This document shows positions 35,346 through 47,845 of a stretch of 64,000 nucleotides of DNA, piece by piece. This DNA comes from Cephalotus follicularis (lineage: Eukaryota; Streptophyta; Magnoliopsida; Oxalidales; Cephalotaceae): assembly GCA_001972305.1 (NCBI GenBank), contig BDDD01005207.1:1-64000 (forward strand), read 5' to 3'. How positions within the stretch are numbered: the stretch's first letter is position 1; each line of letters begins with the position of its first letter. The notes beneath the pieces are model-generated. The model worked only from the letters and a program-made list of their open reading frames with translations, was not told the DNA's origin and did not search any database. The position numbers and the translations under genes are program-made.

Positions 35346-37000
35346 GAAGTACTTGACACTCCATAAAGTTTTGAAAAAAAAAGAAGAAAGGCACTTCTTT
35401 GCCGACTTTGACATGAATCGGCTTAGCATCGCGATGCATCCTGTGAGCCTCTGGACATCTTTTATGGACCGAGGTGGTGCCATTTCAAGAATGACACATA
35501 TCTTCTCTAGATTTGCCTTGATTCCTCTTTAGCTCACCGTGAAGCCGAGGAATTTCTTGGATGTGCCTCAAAAAATGCACTTGGTTGGGTTGAGCTTCAT
35601 GTGATATTTCCTCAAAATTTCAGAAGTTTCGATAAGGTCTTCCATATGTTGATTGGTCTTCTTGCTTTTGACTAGCATATCATCCACGTAAACCTTTATA
35701 TTGCGGCCAATCTGACCCTCGAAGAGTTTGTTGACGAGTCTCTGGTATGTCTCCCTGGTATTCTTTAATCCGAAATGCATCATTAAAAAATAGTATAACC
35801 CCTGATCAGTTATAAATAAAGTATTTGGAATGTTAGATTCATATATCCTTATCTGATTATAGCCTAAGAAAGCATCCATGAAAATAAGCAACTCGTGTCC
35901 AAAGGTAGCATCTATGAAAAGATCAATCCTCGGCAGTGGGTAGCAATCTTTAGGGCAGGCCTTGCTTAGGTCAATAAAGTCTATGCATAACCTACACTTG
36001 CCCTACGTTGGCCAACCATTATGGATAATTGATTTCTTGAATGAATCCAACTTTCAAGAGTTTGTCAATTTCTTCCTTGATTACTTGTTATCGGTCTAGG
36101 GTGAAGTTCCTCTTTAGTTGGCGAACTAGTGGACACTCATTAAGCAAATGTGATATGTCTTTAAGGTCGATCCCAGACATGTCTACAGAGGACCAAGCAA
36201 AGAAGTTAGAGTATGACCATAAAAAGGCCTCAACTGCTTAGCGATCGTCATCTTCTAGAAGAGAACCAATGTAGAAGACCCTATCTCGATCTTTCTCGAA
36301 AAGCTGAACTGGAGTCAACTTCTCTTCAGGTTTCCCTCTTTGTTCAAGTTCAGAGTTCTTTAGGTCTTGAACCTTGATTTCCATATTCTTGATAGTTTTA
36401 GGCTTTAGCACTGTTAAATGGCACTGTCTAGTTGTCTTCTGATCGCCTCTAACTTCTCCAACTCCAGAACTTATTGAAACTTCAATTTGAGGTGGGGGGT
36501 CGATACTACAGCCACTAAAGCATTGAGGCTTGGCCTTCCAATGATCAAGTTGTAAGCCAAAGGGAGCTTTACGATAAGGAATTTGACTACCACTATGGAT
36601 TGGTGGGGCGCAGTCCCCATCGTGATCGATAGTTCAATGGATCTTTCCACTTGTATGGGGTCTCTCTCAAATTCATAGAGAGGAGAATCTACGGGTTCAA
36701 GCCTCTCTTTCTATGCTTCATCTTCTAAAAGACTTCATAATACATTATATTAGTCGAGCTTCCATTTTCAATGAGGACTATTTTTACCACAAAATTTTCC
36801 ACAGCAAGGGTGACAACTACTACATCATCATAGGGAGTCCGGATGCCATTAAAGTCATCATCGGAGTAGGAGATTACCAATTTTGTCTTTGCTTTCTTGC
36901 TCGAGGGAAAGGCAGCTGCTACCTGACGAGCGTAGGCCTTTCGAGATATTGAACTCGTTCCTCCAACGGCAAAGCCTCCAAATATGGTTTGGATAACACC
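35346..37000 (-). pseudogene. Reverse transcriptase and protease-region fossils, element B
   Basis: The reverse transcriptase core lies at 35568-35891 (landmarks FMDAFLGYNQIRI, YVDDMLVKS). Further left on the element's map (36000-37000 on this strand) lie weaker matches to the fingers region and protease. Broken fossil. Confidence 0.7.
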
Positions 37001-38330
37001 AATAGTGGGTGGTTGTTGAGTTTCAATCCTAGTACTTAGGGAGCGACGAGGATTCCGATTATTCTACTTTGTCCTGTCATTGACATAAGCCTTTAGATGG
37101 ACTCGTTGGATGAGGGCTCCAATCTTATCCTTGAGAGAACGACAATCCTCGATTTTGTGGCCATTACCTTTGTGAAATCGACAATATCCGCGTCCACTAT
37201 TACATCCATTGACTTGAGTTGTTGTGGCTATTAAAGGTAGTCCTTATCTCTAATCTCCGTTAGTATGTCTCAACTCTTCACGGTGAGAGGAGTGTAATTC
37301 TTAGAACTTCCAACTAGTCTGCACGCAAGTGTTGCAAGGCGCTTGAACACATCCCCTTTCATTCTTGGTTCATCTCTCTCCTTTCTTTTGTTCATCATCT
37401 GTATCCTTTTGTTCATCAATTTGTCCAAAGTATGGGGTGGTTTCTTAGATAACGAGAAGAAAAACTCCCAAGAGTTAATCCCGTTAATCAAACAGCAAGG
37501 GCTACCGAGGAGTCCAGGTCTTGTACTTCCAAGGCTTCGCTATTGAAGCTTGATATAGTCTCGAAAAGATTCGTCATTCTTTTGGTAGACAACCATAAGT
37601 GAGGCAGATATCCTCTGATAGCGTAGTATGCTAACAAAGTGGTTAATGAACTTGCTTCCCAACTAGCTGAAGGAGACAATAGACCTTGGAGCGATCTTGG
37701 AGTACCAAACTCGTGTATCCCTCTATAGAGATGTGGGAGATGTCCTGCATATAATCTCATTTGAAACCCTCTATAACAACATCACATAGACTTGAAGGTT
37801 TCAACATGGTCGACTAGATCGGAAGTATCGTCGTATTGTGCAATGGTGAGGAGCTTAAAATTCTTCAGCAGTGGGGCCTCTAGAATTTCTTTGGTAAAGG
37901 GCAGGGGACCATCTTGTTGGTATGGCTCTCTTGTCTCCGATCAGTCAATCAATCTTTTTTTTCATTTGATCAAGCTGATTGTGCACCCCGGCGTTCTTTG
38001 ACCTACCAGTCCTAGGTCGGTCATGAAGTGACCTAATCCTATCCGTTTTGGAAGGACTCAAAACAGAGGAGGATTGGTCAGCGCCACTCCTGCCGTCTCG
38101 TGATCTAGGCCTTCGAGGGTGAGATGCTTCTTCTCTTCGGGACTATCCCATTCTTCCCATTCAAGTGGTGAGGGCCACGATTTATGCTTTTAACTCATTG
38201 ATGTCGGTGACGGTTGCAATAACCTCATAAGCTCGTTTAGGTTGGACTGTGGTATCTTAGTCGTGAGCGTGAACGAGAGCATACCTCTGATTATTGGACT
38301 GATCGCCAGGCTTATTATACTGAGAATTCT
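37001..38330 (-). pseudogene. gag fossil, element B
   Basis: A Cys/His segment like that of element A is readable near 37100-37180, followed towards the LTR by gag helical regions (37488-37760) that resemble 1382-1630 of element A. Highly decayed. Confidence 0.55.
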
Positions 38331-38431
38331 TAACATGTTATTGAGTAGCTTTACTTGTCGAACATTTCTTTCTTGCCATGGTCTTATTTGGGGGAGTACA
38401 AGGACATTCGTTCCCACACACATCGCCAATT

Positions 38432-38862
38432 TGTTGCTGTAAAAATCGGTAAACCTCCAACAATCGTTGATTTTGTGGACATGCAAGAAAGGATAAAAAA
38501 AGAGGTGACCGGAGGAGACTCCGGGGGTACTCTCTGATGCTTAAGTCAGTTTATACGAAAACATTAGGTTTTCGTAGAGCAAAGTGCAAAGTGTGGAAGA
38601 GAGAATATTCATTCGTCCTGAGACCCTTCCTATATTTATAGGGTCAAGTGATAGTGTTTCAACATATTTGGTTTATGATTCCTACTAAAACTCGTGGGTT
38701 GTACTCCTAAAATGATTTGTATATATGTAAAAGTCACAATGAGATTCCTTGCCATTAATGTTTATCGGTAAGGAGTTCGATCTCTATCACTTTGATGTGA
38801 ATACTCTTAAGCAGAGTGCCATGTGTCACCATCTGAACTAATTTACGAATTTTGTCACATCA
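38432..38862 (-). repeat. 5' LTR of element B (probable)
   Basis: It runs TGTTGCTGTAA...CACATCA. Immediately to its left (38412-38431) is a diverged primer-binding site resembling those of A and C. It contains 'tatatttatagggtc' near 38631, a minus-strand TATA candidate. The outer boundary is set by the TG...CA ends only; no target duplication can be tested. Confidence 0.55.
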
Positions 38863-38866
38863 GAAA

Positions 38867-39186
38867 GTAAAAATTTTGGGTCCAATATTAAATCTTTATA
38901 TGGATCAGAATTATTTATTTTATAAAACACAATACAAAGTATATTTTGTTTGAAGTGAAATATTATCTTGTTAGGATGTAAAGATGACATAAAATAATAA
39001 ATGAACAAATTTAGTTTTTTTGTAAGGTAAAAATTTTGGGTCCAATATTAAATCTTTATCTGGATCAGAATTATTTATTTTATAAAACACAATACAAAGT
39101 ATATTTTGTTTGAAGTGAAATATTATCTTGTTATGATGTAAAGATGTCATAAAATAATAAATGAACAAATTTAGTTTTTTGGTTAG
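38867..39186. repeat. 160-bp tandem dimer
   Basis: The unit starting gtaaaaattttgggtccaat occurs at 38867 and again at 39027, with only a few differences. AT-rich, non-coding. Confidence 0.9.
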
Positions 39187-39554
39187 CTAAAATTTTGAAA
39201 TGGAAAAACCGAAAAACAAACTGAAAGTTAGAAAGAAAAAAAAAAGCAAACATGATTTTAATATTTTAGTTCGATTTGATTATTTTTTATTTTCAGTTAA
39301 AAAATGAACACCTCTACAGTATACTAACTTGATATATATAAAATCAATCAAAATTTACTTTTAGTATTTTAAAGAGTAAAATGTATAAAAATTAATTTTT
39401 AAATATAATATGATAATGAAGACTATGATATGAGAATCAACAATGCATGTGCATTCAAGTAGTTAGTTTAAAAAGATTATGATGGATCAGTGGCGAAACC
39501 ATGTTGGTGGTAACAGGGGCAATTTTCCCTGCTAAGTTTTAGAGAAAAACTTTA
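39187..39554. other. AT-rich spacer with hAT-like scraps
   Basis: 'ttcagttaaaaaatgaacac' near 39293 and 'cagtggcgaaaccatg' near 39489 resemble ends of two hAT families, without partners. Nothing else recognised. Confidence 0.35.
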
Positions 39555-39752
39555 GGGGAGTGCTATGGTCACTTTCCGCTGGACTCTCCTCTAAATAACT
39601 TAATATGTTAATTATATTTTTTAAATTCAACTGTTGAATATGATATACTATCTTCATAGATCATGCATACCAAATTTTAAGTCAATTAAATATCTATAGG
39701 TATGCTATTTACACATAACAAATTCAACTGTTATATAATGTTTATATATACT

Positions 39753-40629
39753 GTTGATGCAAAAATTCTTCCCTCGACAGTACCCTACGTGTAAGGGTTT
39801 AATTTGTTTAGGGAAACGTTGTTTTTATGCTTCGAGATGAGGGATGAGGATGGCTGTAAGTGTTTATCCCTGCACAGAAGAGCATACACGTTGAAGGTCC
39901 AGGAGGTTGTTCTCCCGGGGACACTCCGACGCTCAAGTTAGGCTTTGCACAGAGAAAACAAGGTTCTTTGTAATGTAAAATTGGTTGACCTGAGATATGT
40001 CTTTGATTCTTGTATTTATAGTGTTGGTTTGTAACTGTTGGAGCGTGAAATACGGAGGTGATAGCTGTCCCCTAAGGAAATGTCGAGGATCTCGGGATTT
40101 CCCTTATCTCCATCTGATTTGTCGCTACTTTCCTTGTGGGTGGTTTATTTTATCTTATCTTCCATATTTGGGTAAGGTGATCCCCTGGAAAGTAGGCTGA
40201 CTTTATGGCCTCGTCCTGCCGAGGACGAGGAGAGATAGACTTCTGGTTATATATCCTTTTCAAGATCTTCAACTTCGAAATCTTCTCCATGGTCCGGCGC
40301 CTGAACTATTAAGTCCTTTGTCAAGCTGCCGAGGAGAGTATCCTCTACCGTGCAGTTGAGGAGGAGAACCCTTTGGCCTGGTCCTCGTCGCTGGTGTTCA
40401 AAAAGGGATCCTCGGCACTTATGCCGAGGAGAGCGGAATCTACAACACCACTAATGGGGAGCACCTCGGCACTGATGCCAAGGAGAAAGTCTCCCTCTGC
40501 TTCTCCTCCCAGGGCTTAATAAGCCTCTTCTGACCGGTATCTATGTAAACTTTAAGGCCCCTGGACACTTGGTCATATCCGCGGAGGACACGTGTCACCC
40601 TTGGTATAGGAATATTTTCCCCCATGTCA
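39753..40629 (-). repeat. 3' LTR of element C
   Basis: 877 bp, TGTTGATGC...ATGTCA, pairing with 46968-47845. A minus-strand TATA candidate lies near 40012-40021. Followed on the inner side by a pyrimidine-rich plus-strand tract (atgcccccctggtcc), the complement of the polypurine tract. Confidence 0.9.
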
Positions 40630-41033
40630 TATGCCCCCCTGGTCCTTCTTCTCTGACCGTGGTCAGAGGAGAAGGAAGAGAGCTGAGAGTCGTGACTCGG
40701 ACAGAACTCCACTGGGAAACTTTTCATATGCTTTTCCACGTGCAAAAGAGCTATGGTCTGATGGTGTAGCTTCTGGTGATCCTCTGACAATAACTGAGCT
40801 CGCCTTAGCAGTGGATTGTAGTCTGCCTTCTGTTTGGACTTATCTCTGCTATCGGGCCTCATGTCGCAAGCCCAAATCATTTGCATTTAAGTTGTGTATT
40901 AAACACGTTTTACACGTGGCGTAAGCAGAGCGTTTCCCGCCTTTGCCTCTTCGTCTCACGCGCTTGATTTGACGGTTCGTTCCTCAGCCGTTAGATCTGT
41001 GTGAGGTGGAGGGCCAGGATCCGAGCTACGAGC

Positions 41034-41043
41034 CTATAAAAGG
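41034..41043 (+). promoter_or_regulatory. TATA box of the element C opposite-strand gene
   Basis: CTATAAAAGG, about 200 bp before the ATG at 41245. Leader features after it match the leader of element B. Transcription would run opposite to gag-pol. Confidence 0.6.
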
Positions 41044-41244
41044 TTGTCCTCTCCCCAAAGTAATCCTTTCACTCCTTCAAACTCTAATCTTTGTATTGTC
41101 GTTGAGAGCTTCCCAACTTTGCAGTGCTTTCGAAACCTCTTTTCATCACTTTTTATCAAGATTTTTGGTAAGTTTCCATCATCTCCTTGTTGTTCTAGGT
41201 TGAATCTAGGATTTTCCTAGTTCTTCTTTTTTCGTCTGACATAG

Positions 41245-42873
41245 ATGGCTAGAACTAAGCAAACTGCTAGGCCTTCTCCTCCCTTAGAAGTCGAACCCCT
41301 AGCCATGGTGGTTCCCACCGCCGAAAGTCCCCTGTCCTCTGAAGACAGCCTGGGGGATGCGGTGGGTGACCCTACTGCTCCCATCACCGAGGCTGACACC
41401 CTAGCCCCGGATTGCTTTGGTGTTAGTACTCTTTCTCGCGATGAGGTGCTAGAACTTTCTCACAAGTATAATTTCCCTGCTGGGTTGAGATTTAGTCTCC
41501 CCTCGGATCCTCGGCTAGTTACCGAGATTAGGGAGGGCCTCTTCGCCGTCTTTGAAAGTGCGCTCTCCCACTGCTTGAGGGTACCGGTGCCCTCTTTCGC
41601 CCTCTCGATCTTGGAGACATTTCATCTCCATCCTTCTCTTCTCCAACCTCAGTCTTGGAGCTTTATCATAGGCTTCCTAGTTAGGTGTCTAGAATCCGAG
41701 GTGGTTGCGACACTGGGACTATTTAAAGAGTTCCTTGTCATCTCGTCCTTGCCAGGAAAACGTGGGTATTTCTTCAAGTCCCGCCCTGGCGTAAAGAAAC
41801 TTCTTTAGAACCCCACCAAATCCATAAAAAATTGGAGGAGGAGATACTTCCTCATAAAAAACTTTGAGGGGTTCACCCCCCCTGCTTGGTGTGACTCCAT
41901 GGAAACCTCACCCCTTAATAGGAGATCCCCGCTAACAGCGGCAGAGAACATTGACCTCGGCAAACTCTTGCGCTTGGAGCCCAAGGAAGTGAACTCCACA
42001 GTGGTTGAGGATCGTCTGCTCCGAGTCGGGCTGAGTGTAGTTCCGATCCGAGGATCATACTCGGCACATGTCGAGGACACCACGGGGGGTGAGGGATCCC
42101 CAGATAGATCCATGCCCCAAGAGTTGGGGGAAAACTGTATAAGGCTTTCATCTCCTTCAGTTCTTGTCTTCGTATTTTTCCTCTTTTATTGCTTGCCATG
42201 TTCCTGACCTTTCTACCTCTTTTTTGTGTAGCGATGGCTTCTCAGTGAGGATTTGACGCTCTATTCAATGCTACCAAGATCACCAAACCTTTGTCTGCTG
42301 AAGGAGCCAAGCAGAAGGCTGCCGAGGAGGCGGCCAAGCAAAAGGAAAAGAACGCTGCCGAGGGGGCCAGGCAGAGGGCGAAAGCCGCTGCCGAGAGGGC
42401 CAAGCAGATGAAGAAGGCTGCTATGGCGGCCAAGGAGAAGGGAACCAAGCGTCCTGCTGGGGGGCGTTCCTCTGGCGCTCCTCCTAGGCCCCCAAGCAAA
42501 AAGGGGAAGTACGTGTCCGAGGTTGAGGTCGAGTCTGCTCTCGGCAGGACCTCTAACAGCCCCATCATCTTGCCTCCTCCACGGGATGTGGAAAAATTGA
42601 TTGAAGAGTTGGAGGGGGTTGGGAACGGGTCCACCAGTTTGGACAACCCCGAGGTCCCATTCGCTCTCAGTTCCCTGTGCCTCTTCCCCGACGAGCTGAA
42701 GGAGAGGAAGGACTGGACCAACAGGGACTTGATCCATAATTCTCTTTAGAGCCACTTCACGGTAAGAAGGGTCTTCTTCTCGTATGCTTTACATTCTTCG
42801 TATATGCTTTCGTTCTTATCATTTCTGTGTCTTTCTCGCAGGCTCTGAATCCGCCGAGTACTATCGTCGGGGG
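41245..42873 (+). pseudogene. Opposite-strand (PF04195-like) gene of element C
   Basis: The first part (41245-41808) starts MARTKQTARPSPPLE and contains a PF04195-type domain (landmarks PAGLRFSLPSDPRL, LHPSLLQPQSWSFIIGFL). A later part (42291-42749) is an Ala/Lys/Glu-rich predicted helix with repeated AAEGAKQK-like segments, then a basic stretch. Intron-like gaps with GTAAG...CAG borders fall at the same places as in element E (near 42140-42234 and 42762-42840). The first residues resemble the start of histone H3 (ARTKQTA), probably by chance. The copia element D interrupts the 3' side. It is a fossil gene of unknown role. Confidence 0.7.
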
Positions 42874-43764
42874 TGTTAGATTTAGTGACCCGACAAGCCA
42901 TTAGATGGGTTGTCATATTATATCTTACCTTGTATGAAACAATCTTATTCCTTGTATATATGATATGTGCTAATTTGTTATGACTATATCACTTGTGTTT
43001 TATCACATAATTGAAGTAGTTTATTAATTGCCTACTTATACTAGTGATACCCTTACATAAGGTTGGATGCCTGGCATGGAGGCTGTGAGACTGATTACCT
43101 TATTCCTTATGTCAAATTAGTTCCAAGTCATAGGTTCACTTTGTGTGCATTAGTGAACCGGATAGACTTGCGCGTATGTTGCCTGCTCATGGAATTGGAG
43201 GATAGATTCTCTCACTACCATCTGTGTTGGACACTAGGGCAAGTACGGGGTGTGCGCTGGGAGCGTGTACACTGAACAGGACCCGCGTAGGAGACACTAT
43301 TTGGATAGTCGCTATTCAAGAGCTTATCTAGGGTGGATTGATTATTGACTTCATTGGTCAATATCAATTTACCTTTTCTAAGCTTAGTGTGAGAGAGAGA
43401 ATTCATACACTTGCTTCTTGGTTATTGCTGGTTGGATTGCTTGTTGTTCCAGAGACTTGGAGGAAATCAAAGAGGGAATCTACTCAAGCGTGTAGTGGCA
43501 AAGAAAGAAGGAGCCTTCACCCGCTGGTATATCTCTTGGTCCTTCTCTTCCCATGCTTGTGTGTCACCATTGTTTGCTATGGTGACACCAATTCAATTCT
43601 GTTGATGATGTGGTGATCCATGTAGTCTGTGGACATGTCTTATGGACTATTTTTGCTGGAAATTGGGTGTTCTTCCGCTGCTATTTTGTATGTTTTGTTT
43701 TGTTCTACACCCTATATGCCTAAGTCCGTTTTAGGCTCCGTATTCGGTTTATCCGTTTCCAACA
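42874..43764 (+). repeat. 5' LTR of copia element D
   Basis: 891 bp, TGTTAGATTTAG...TTTCCAACA, ending one base before the primer-binding site, as expected for copia elements. Confidence 0.85.
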
Positions 43765-43765
43765 G

Positions 43766-43777
43766 TGGTATCAGAGC
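43766..43777 (+). other. Primer-binding site of copia element D
   Basis: TGGTATCAGAGC, complementary to the 3' end of plant initiator methionine tRNA; the classical copia primer site. Confidence 0.9.
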
Positions 43778-44061
43778 GTCCCACATCATCCTTGATTGAA
43801 TTTATGCTTTAGATGATGTATTGATTAATGGTTTAATTAATGGATGTGTGTTATGATCAAACTAGATTTTCAAAGTGCCTTAGTGAAATTTGCATGAAAT
43901 TGGATTTCATTGTGTTTTTGACCTGGTGAATTTGATATAATGTGTTTAGAATAATGTTTGGAACATGCATAGTGCAGTTTGGATTGCCAGATTGGAATGC
44001 CAAAGTCTAGACCATTATTTTCTGCATTTTTTGAAATGCAGAAAAAGCCCAGTGGGTTAAA

Positions 44062-44258
44062 GACGTCGATGTTCTTGATAGACGTCGATGTCTTTTTCAT
44101 GTTTTCGTGAAACGAGTCGATGTTGTTGATAAACGTCGACGCATTTTTCAACAGTTCTTGAGAAATGCATTGATGCTCGTGTTATGCATCGACGCCTTTT
44201 TCAGTGGTTTTCATAAAATGCGTTGACGCCTTCTGGGAAGCGTCGACGTCTTTTTATT
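44062..44258 (+). repeat. Four degenerate ~52-bp repeats with paired GTCGAYG motifs
   Basis: Units start near 44062, 44111, 44163 and 44216. Each has a GTCGATG-like motif, 9-10 bases, a second ACGTCGAYG-like motif, then a run of T followed by CA and a 'gttttcgtga'-like tail. They lie between the primer site and the coding part of element D. See the finding on shared GTCGAC motifs. Confidence 0.8.
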
Positions 44259-45903
44259 AAAAAAAAAACACTGTTTTTAATAAAATTGGATTTTATACAT
44301 TTTGGCACTTAGAAAATCAAAAATCATTGCTTGATTTAGTGGGAGTTTGATCAGTTAACAATCCTTAAATTAAATTGTTTGATTGGTTATTATCTATAGC
44401 ATTTGTTTTATTTGTGTTTTATAATATTGGATATTATATAAGTCTTATGCACAATGGATGACCCAAGAAGGACATAGACCTAGTTTATGATTTTCTTGTG
44501 TGGATGAATTTATTTATTTATTTATTACTTTAAAGGTTTGTAATATGGTGCATGCGTGTACCATTATTTTTCCTTTCTTTTGTAATTTTTCCTTGTATTT
44601 TTAAAATGTAATTTTCCTTTCAATATTTAAAGTACTTTTATGTAAAAGAAGACCTTACAAGGAGAGATGGAGGAAAGGAGAAATGGAGTACATGACTTTT
44701 GAAGGTCATGTATGCATGGTTATTTGTTGTAATAAATAGAATTAAATCTTTTCACCTAGGAAGACCTAGTAGTGACTTTGGGCTCAAGTCATTGCTTATA
44801 ATGTCATTGCCAATCCATTGACATATTTTAGAAATATGTCCAAGGTGCATAAGATACTCGTCTTGCATGCTAAGCCGTAATTAATTGGAATTGGCTAATA
44901 CAACCAATGAATTAATTAATGGCTCGGTAATTAAAATTTGAGACCGCAAATTCCCTCACTTTAATAATAAGTCTTAACGTAGGAACCCACGGAGTGGTTC
45001 CCCATTATCGTGTTGCTGTTGCTGCTGTCTCTGCTGATAACCCGCATGGTGCGAGTACATCAGGTATGTTCATGATTGAACTTAATCTAGTTTTGAATAG
45101 TAGTTCTTCATGGGTATTAGATACTGGATGTGGAACTAACCTTTGCAATTCATTGCAGGGACTAAGAAAAGTTAGAAAGCTTGGAGCTGGAGACCTGGAC
45201 TTGAGGCTTGGTGATCATTGCTCAAGCTGTAGGAATTTATGATGTTAATTTATGTAATGGTTATGTATTGACTTTGGATCCATGCTACTTTGTTATGAAT
45301 ATTGTAAGGAATATTATAAGTGTTTCTCACTTATGAGGTTTGGGCTTGGAGCTTAAATTCCAAGACATTTGATGTTTTATATATTCGAATAATGTTTGTG
45401 TTGGTAATGGTATTATCAACAATGGGTTATATGTCTTGAATACTTCACAATCAAATATCTTGTCCATTGAGCAAAGTAATAATAAGAAAAGACAAAGAGA
45501 AACTGAGCTAAATAAAACCTATACTTGGCATTGTAGACTTGGTCATCTTAGTGATGCTAGGCTAATACAGTTGGTTAAGGATGATCTCCTTGATATCCAG
45601 GACTTAGAGTCCTATCCTTGAGTGTTTTCTCGGACGCCTGTTACCTCAGTCTGTTCGAGACCTCGGCTTGTGTTGGTTTTCCCTTGGGAGCTAGTCTTTG
45701 TAAGACTTAGAAAGCTTTGGATCTCTGGATGCCCCCTTGGGGGCATGGTCCGAGATGCTTAGAGTAAAGATTGAGGGAGTTGATCGGTGGCTGTTCAGAG
45801 GTTTAAGGACATGAACATTGGACCTCCGGTCCCTTGCAAACTTGGAACTATGATATTGAACACAAATTTTGAAAAATTCAACTTCATTCAGTACATCTTA
45901 CAA

Positions 45904-46922
45904 TCATTGATAGTACTTCCTCAGATGCTCAGCATTCCAAGCTCTGGCAATCTCCCCACCCCCCAAAGTTTCAAGTTTGAATGTTCCTGGGCGGATGACC
46001 CTTTTGATTTTGTATGGCCCTTCCCAGGCAGCTCCAGTCAAGGTCGCTGGGAATCCTCGGCAAAGCGTAGCGTCCGAGGCCTGGTACATCCACATAGCTT
46101 GAATGTAAGAGTGCACATGCTGGATGGGGTCCATGGACCCATCATATTTATCAAGGCTTGGGTATCGAAACCCGCTGGGGACTCGCTCTGCCATTATCTC
46201 GGACGTGAAGGGGTGGGCGCTAATGTTACGCACCTCGGACAGATGCCCCTTATGTTGTTCCGCTCCTCGGAACCTTCTTTCTAATTCAACAAGCTTTCTA
46301 TTCACTGCTTGCTCCATATCCTCTATGTTCCTAGCCCTGCTAGAAACACGTGACCCTCCAGCTGCTGTGGATGGGGGGTCGATCCTGCTTCCTCGTGCCG
46401 TGCCAGCTCTGTGCGGGGCATTGGAGAGCATTTGCGCCTTCTCTGCTCCTCTGACTTCTTCCCGATGATCCACATCCATGGCCTGGTGTTCAGGGTGCGC
46501 TCTCCTGGGATCTTTGGGCTGATCTCGGGCAGGGGAGGACTCTGCCCTCTGAGATGCATTGATCTCAGGTCTCCTCCCCAGGGGAATATTGTCCCCTGAC
46601 CGCCTAAGGGGAAGTTCGTCTCCCCTCAGCGGGTTTTGCCTGGCACTTCGTGGGTGCCGTGTCTCCACCCCTGGTCTGCTGGGACTAGAAACTCCTCGGA
46701 CCACTTGCTGGATAGGCTTGGCTTGCTGCTGTTGGTTGGCCAAAGTAGTGACCAACAGATCAATGATACGCTCCATTCCCTAGAGGAGTTGATTGAGCTG
46801 CTCCCCTGTGACGGGAGCTTGTTCTTGGGCCATAGCTTGGACGGATTTTGGAAGAGGAGGTGTGATCTCCTGTTGTTGATTGCCTGTGGCTCCAAGCTGG
46901 GTGTTGTTCTTTCTCGGAGGCA
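45904..46922 (-). pseudogene. gag fossil of element C, with an integrase-end remnant
   Basis: Minus strand. It begins with an MPPRKN-like start near 46922 and a Gln/Pro-rich part, then a gag domain (FRYPSLDKYDG, MWMYQASDA), closely related to gag of element A. Near 46030-45904 the reading resembles the C-terminal end of integrase as seen in element E (GPYKIKRV, TFKLETLGG). The nucleocapsid part and enzymes are not present. Broken. Confidence 0.8.
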
Positions 46923-46949
46923 TGATTGTTAATGACTTTTTTTGCGTTT

Positions 46950-46967
46950 CCCACAGACGGCGCCAAC
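46950..46967 (-). other. Primer-binding site of element C
   Basis: Minus strand TTGGCGCCGTCTGTGGG next to the 5' LTR end; same as in element A. Confidence 0.8.
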
Positions 46968-47845
46968 TGTTGATGCAAAAATTCTTCCCTCAACAATACC
47001 TTACGTGTAAGGGCTTAATTTGTTTAAGAAAACGCTGTTTTTATGCTCCGAGATGAGGAATGAGGATGACTGTAAGTGTTTATCCCTACACAGAAGAGCA
47101 AACACGTTGAAGGTCCAGGAGGTTGTTCTCCCGGGAACACTCCGACGCTCAAGTTAGACTTTGTACAAAGAAAACAAGGTTCTTTGCAATGTAAAATTGG
47201 CTGACCTGAGATATGTCTTTGATTCTTGTATTTATAGTGTTGGTTTGTAACTGTTGGAGCGTGAAATGCGGAGGTGATAGCTGTCCCCTAAGGAAATGTC
47301 GAGGATCTCGGGATTTCCCTTATCTCTACCTGATTTGTCGCTACTTTCCTTGTGGGTGGTTTATTTTATCTTATCTTCCATATTTGGGTAAGGTGATCCC
47401 CTGAAAAGTAGGCTGACTTTATGGCCTTGTCCTGCCGAGGACGAGGAGAGATAGACTTCTGGTTATATATCCTCTTCAAGATCTTCAACTTCGAAATCTT
47501 CTCCATGGTCCGGCGCCTGAACCATTAAGTCCTTTGTCAAGCTGCCGAGGAGAGTATCCTCTACCGTGCAGTTGAGGAGGAGAACCCTTTGGCCTAGTCC
47601 TCGTCGCTGGTGTTCAAAAAGGGATCCTTGGCACTTATGCCGAGGAGAGCGGAATCTACAACACCACTAATGGGGAGCTCCTCGGCACTGATGCCGAGGA
47701 GAAAGTCTCCTTCTGCTTCTCCTCCTAGGGCTTAATAAGCCTCCTCTGACCGGTATCTATGTAAACTTTAAGGCTCCTGGACACTTGGTCATGTCCGCGG
47801 AGGACACGTGTCACCCTTGGTATAGGAATATTTTTCCCCATATCA
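46968..47845 (-). repeat. 5' LTR of element C
   Basis: 878 bp, TGTTGATGC...ATATCA, followed by target duplication tatac. Contains the minus-strand TATA candidate near 47229-47238. Confidence 0.9.

Larger units (their letters stand above)
28895..38862 (-). mobile_element. TAT-lineage Ty3/gypsy element B (broken fossil)
   Basis: Minus-strand gag-pol runs from the LTR at 38862-38432 leftwards through gag, protease, reverse transcriptase, RNase H and integrase remnants to about 31640. The opposite-strand gene occupies 28911-31283. The left LTR was not found; the antisense-gene leader lies at 25255-26100, across an inserted solo LTR. Two other insertions are a hAT element (29551-30494) and a chromovirus fragment (33626 to about 35345). 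It is heavily decayed and older-looking than C and E. Confidence 0.8.
42874..45621 (+). mobile_element. Ty1/copia element D, partial fossil inside element C
   Basis: The 5' LTR (42874-43764) is followed by the standard copia primer-binding site TGGTATCAGAGC (43766-43777, initiator-Met tRNA type), a repeat block (44062-44258), non-coding or decayed gag, a protease scrap (44994-45242, WVLDTGCGTNLC) and a GAG-pre-integrase segment (45436-45621, WHCRLGHLSDARL). Integrase, reverse transcriptase and the 3' LTR are absent. Broken; the age cannot be judged from one LTR. Confidence 0.85.
39753..47845 (-). mobile_element. TAT-lineage Ty3/gypsy element C, with both LTRs and target duplication
   Basis: Flanked by tatac at 39748-39752 and 47846-47850. 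Parts on the minus strand: 5' LTR (46968-47845), primer-binding site, gag, a small piece of integrase end, spacer; then an opposite-strand gene (41245-42873) and the 3' LTR (39753-40629). A copia element sits inside at 42874-45621. Most of pol is absent, so it is broken and non-autonomous. By eye the two LTRs differ at roughly 3-4% of sites, mainly transitions, suggesting an insertion one to two million years ago at a generic plant rate. Confidence 0.9.

Noticed and set aside
41245-41270. MARTKQTAR start identical to the histone H3 N-terminus
   Set aside because: The rest of the frame is a PF04195-type retroelement protein, with no histone fold. Seven matching residues may be chance, and no functional mimicry can be claimed.
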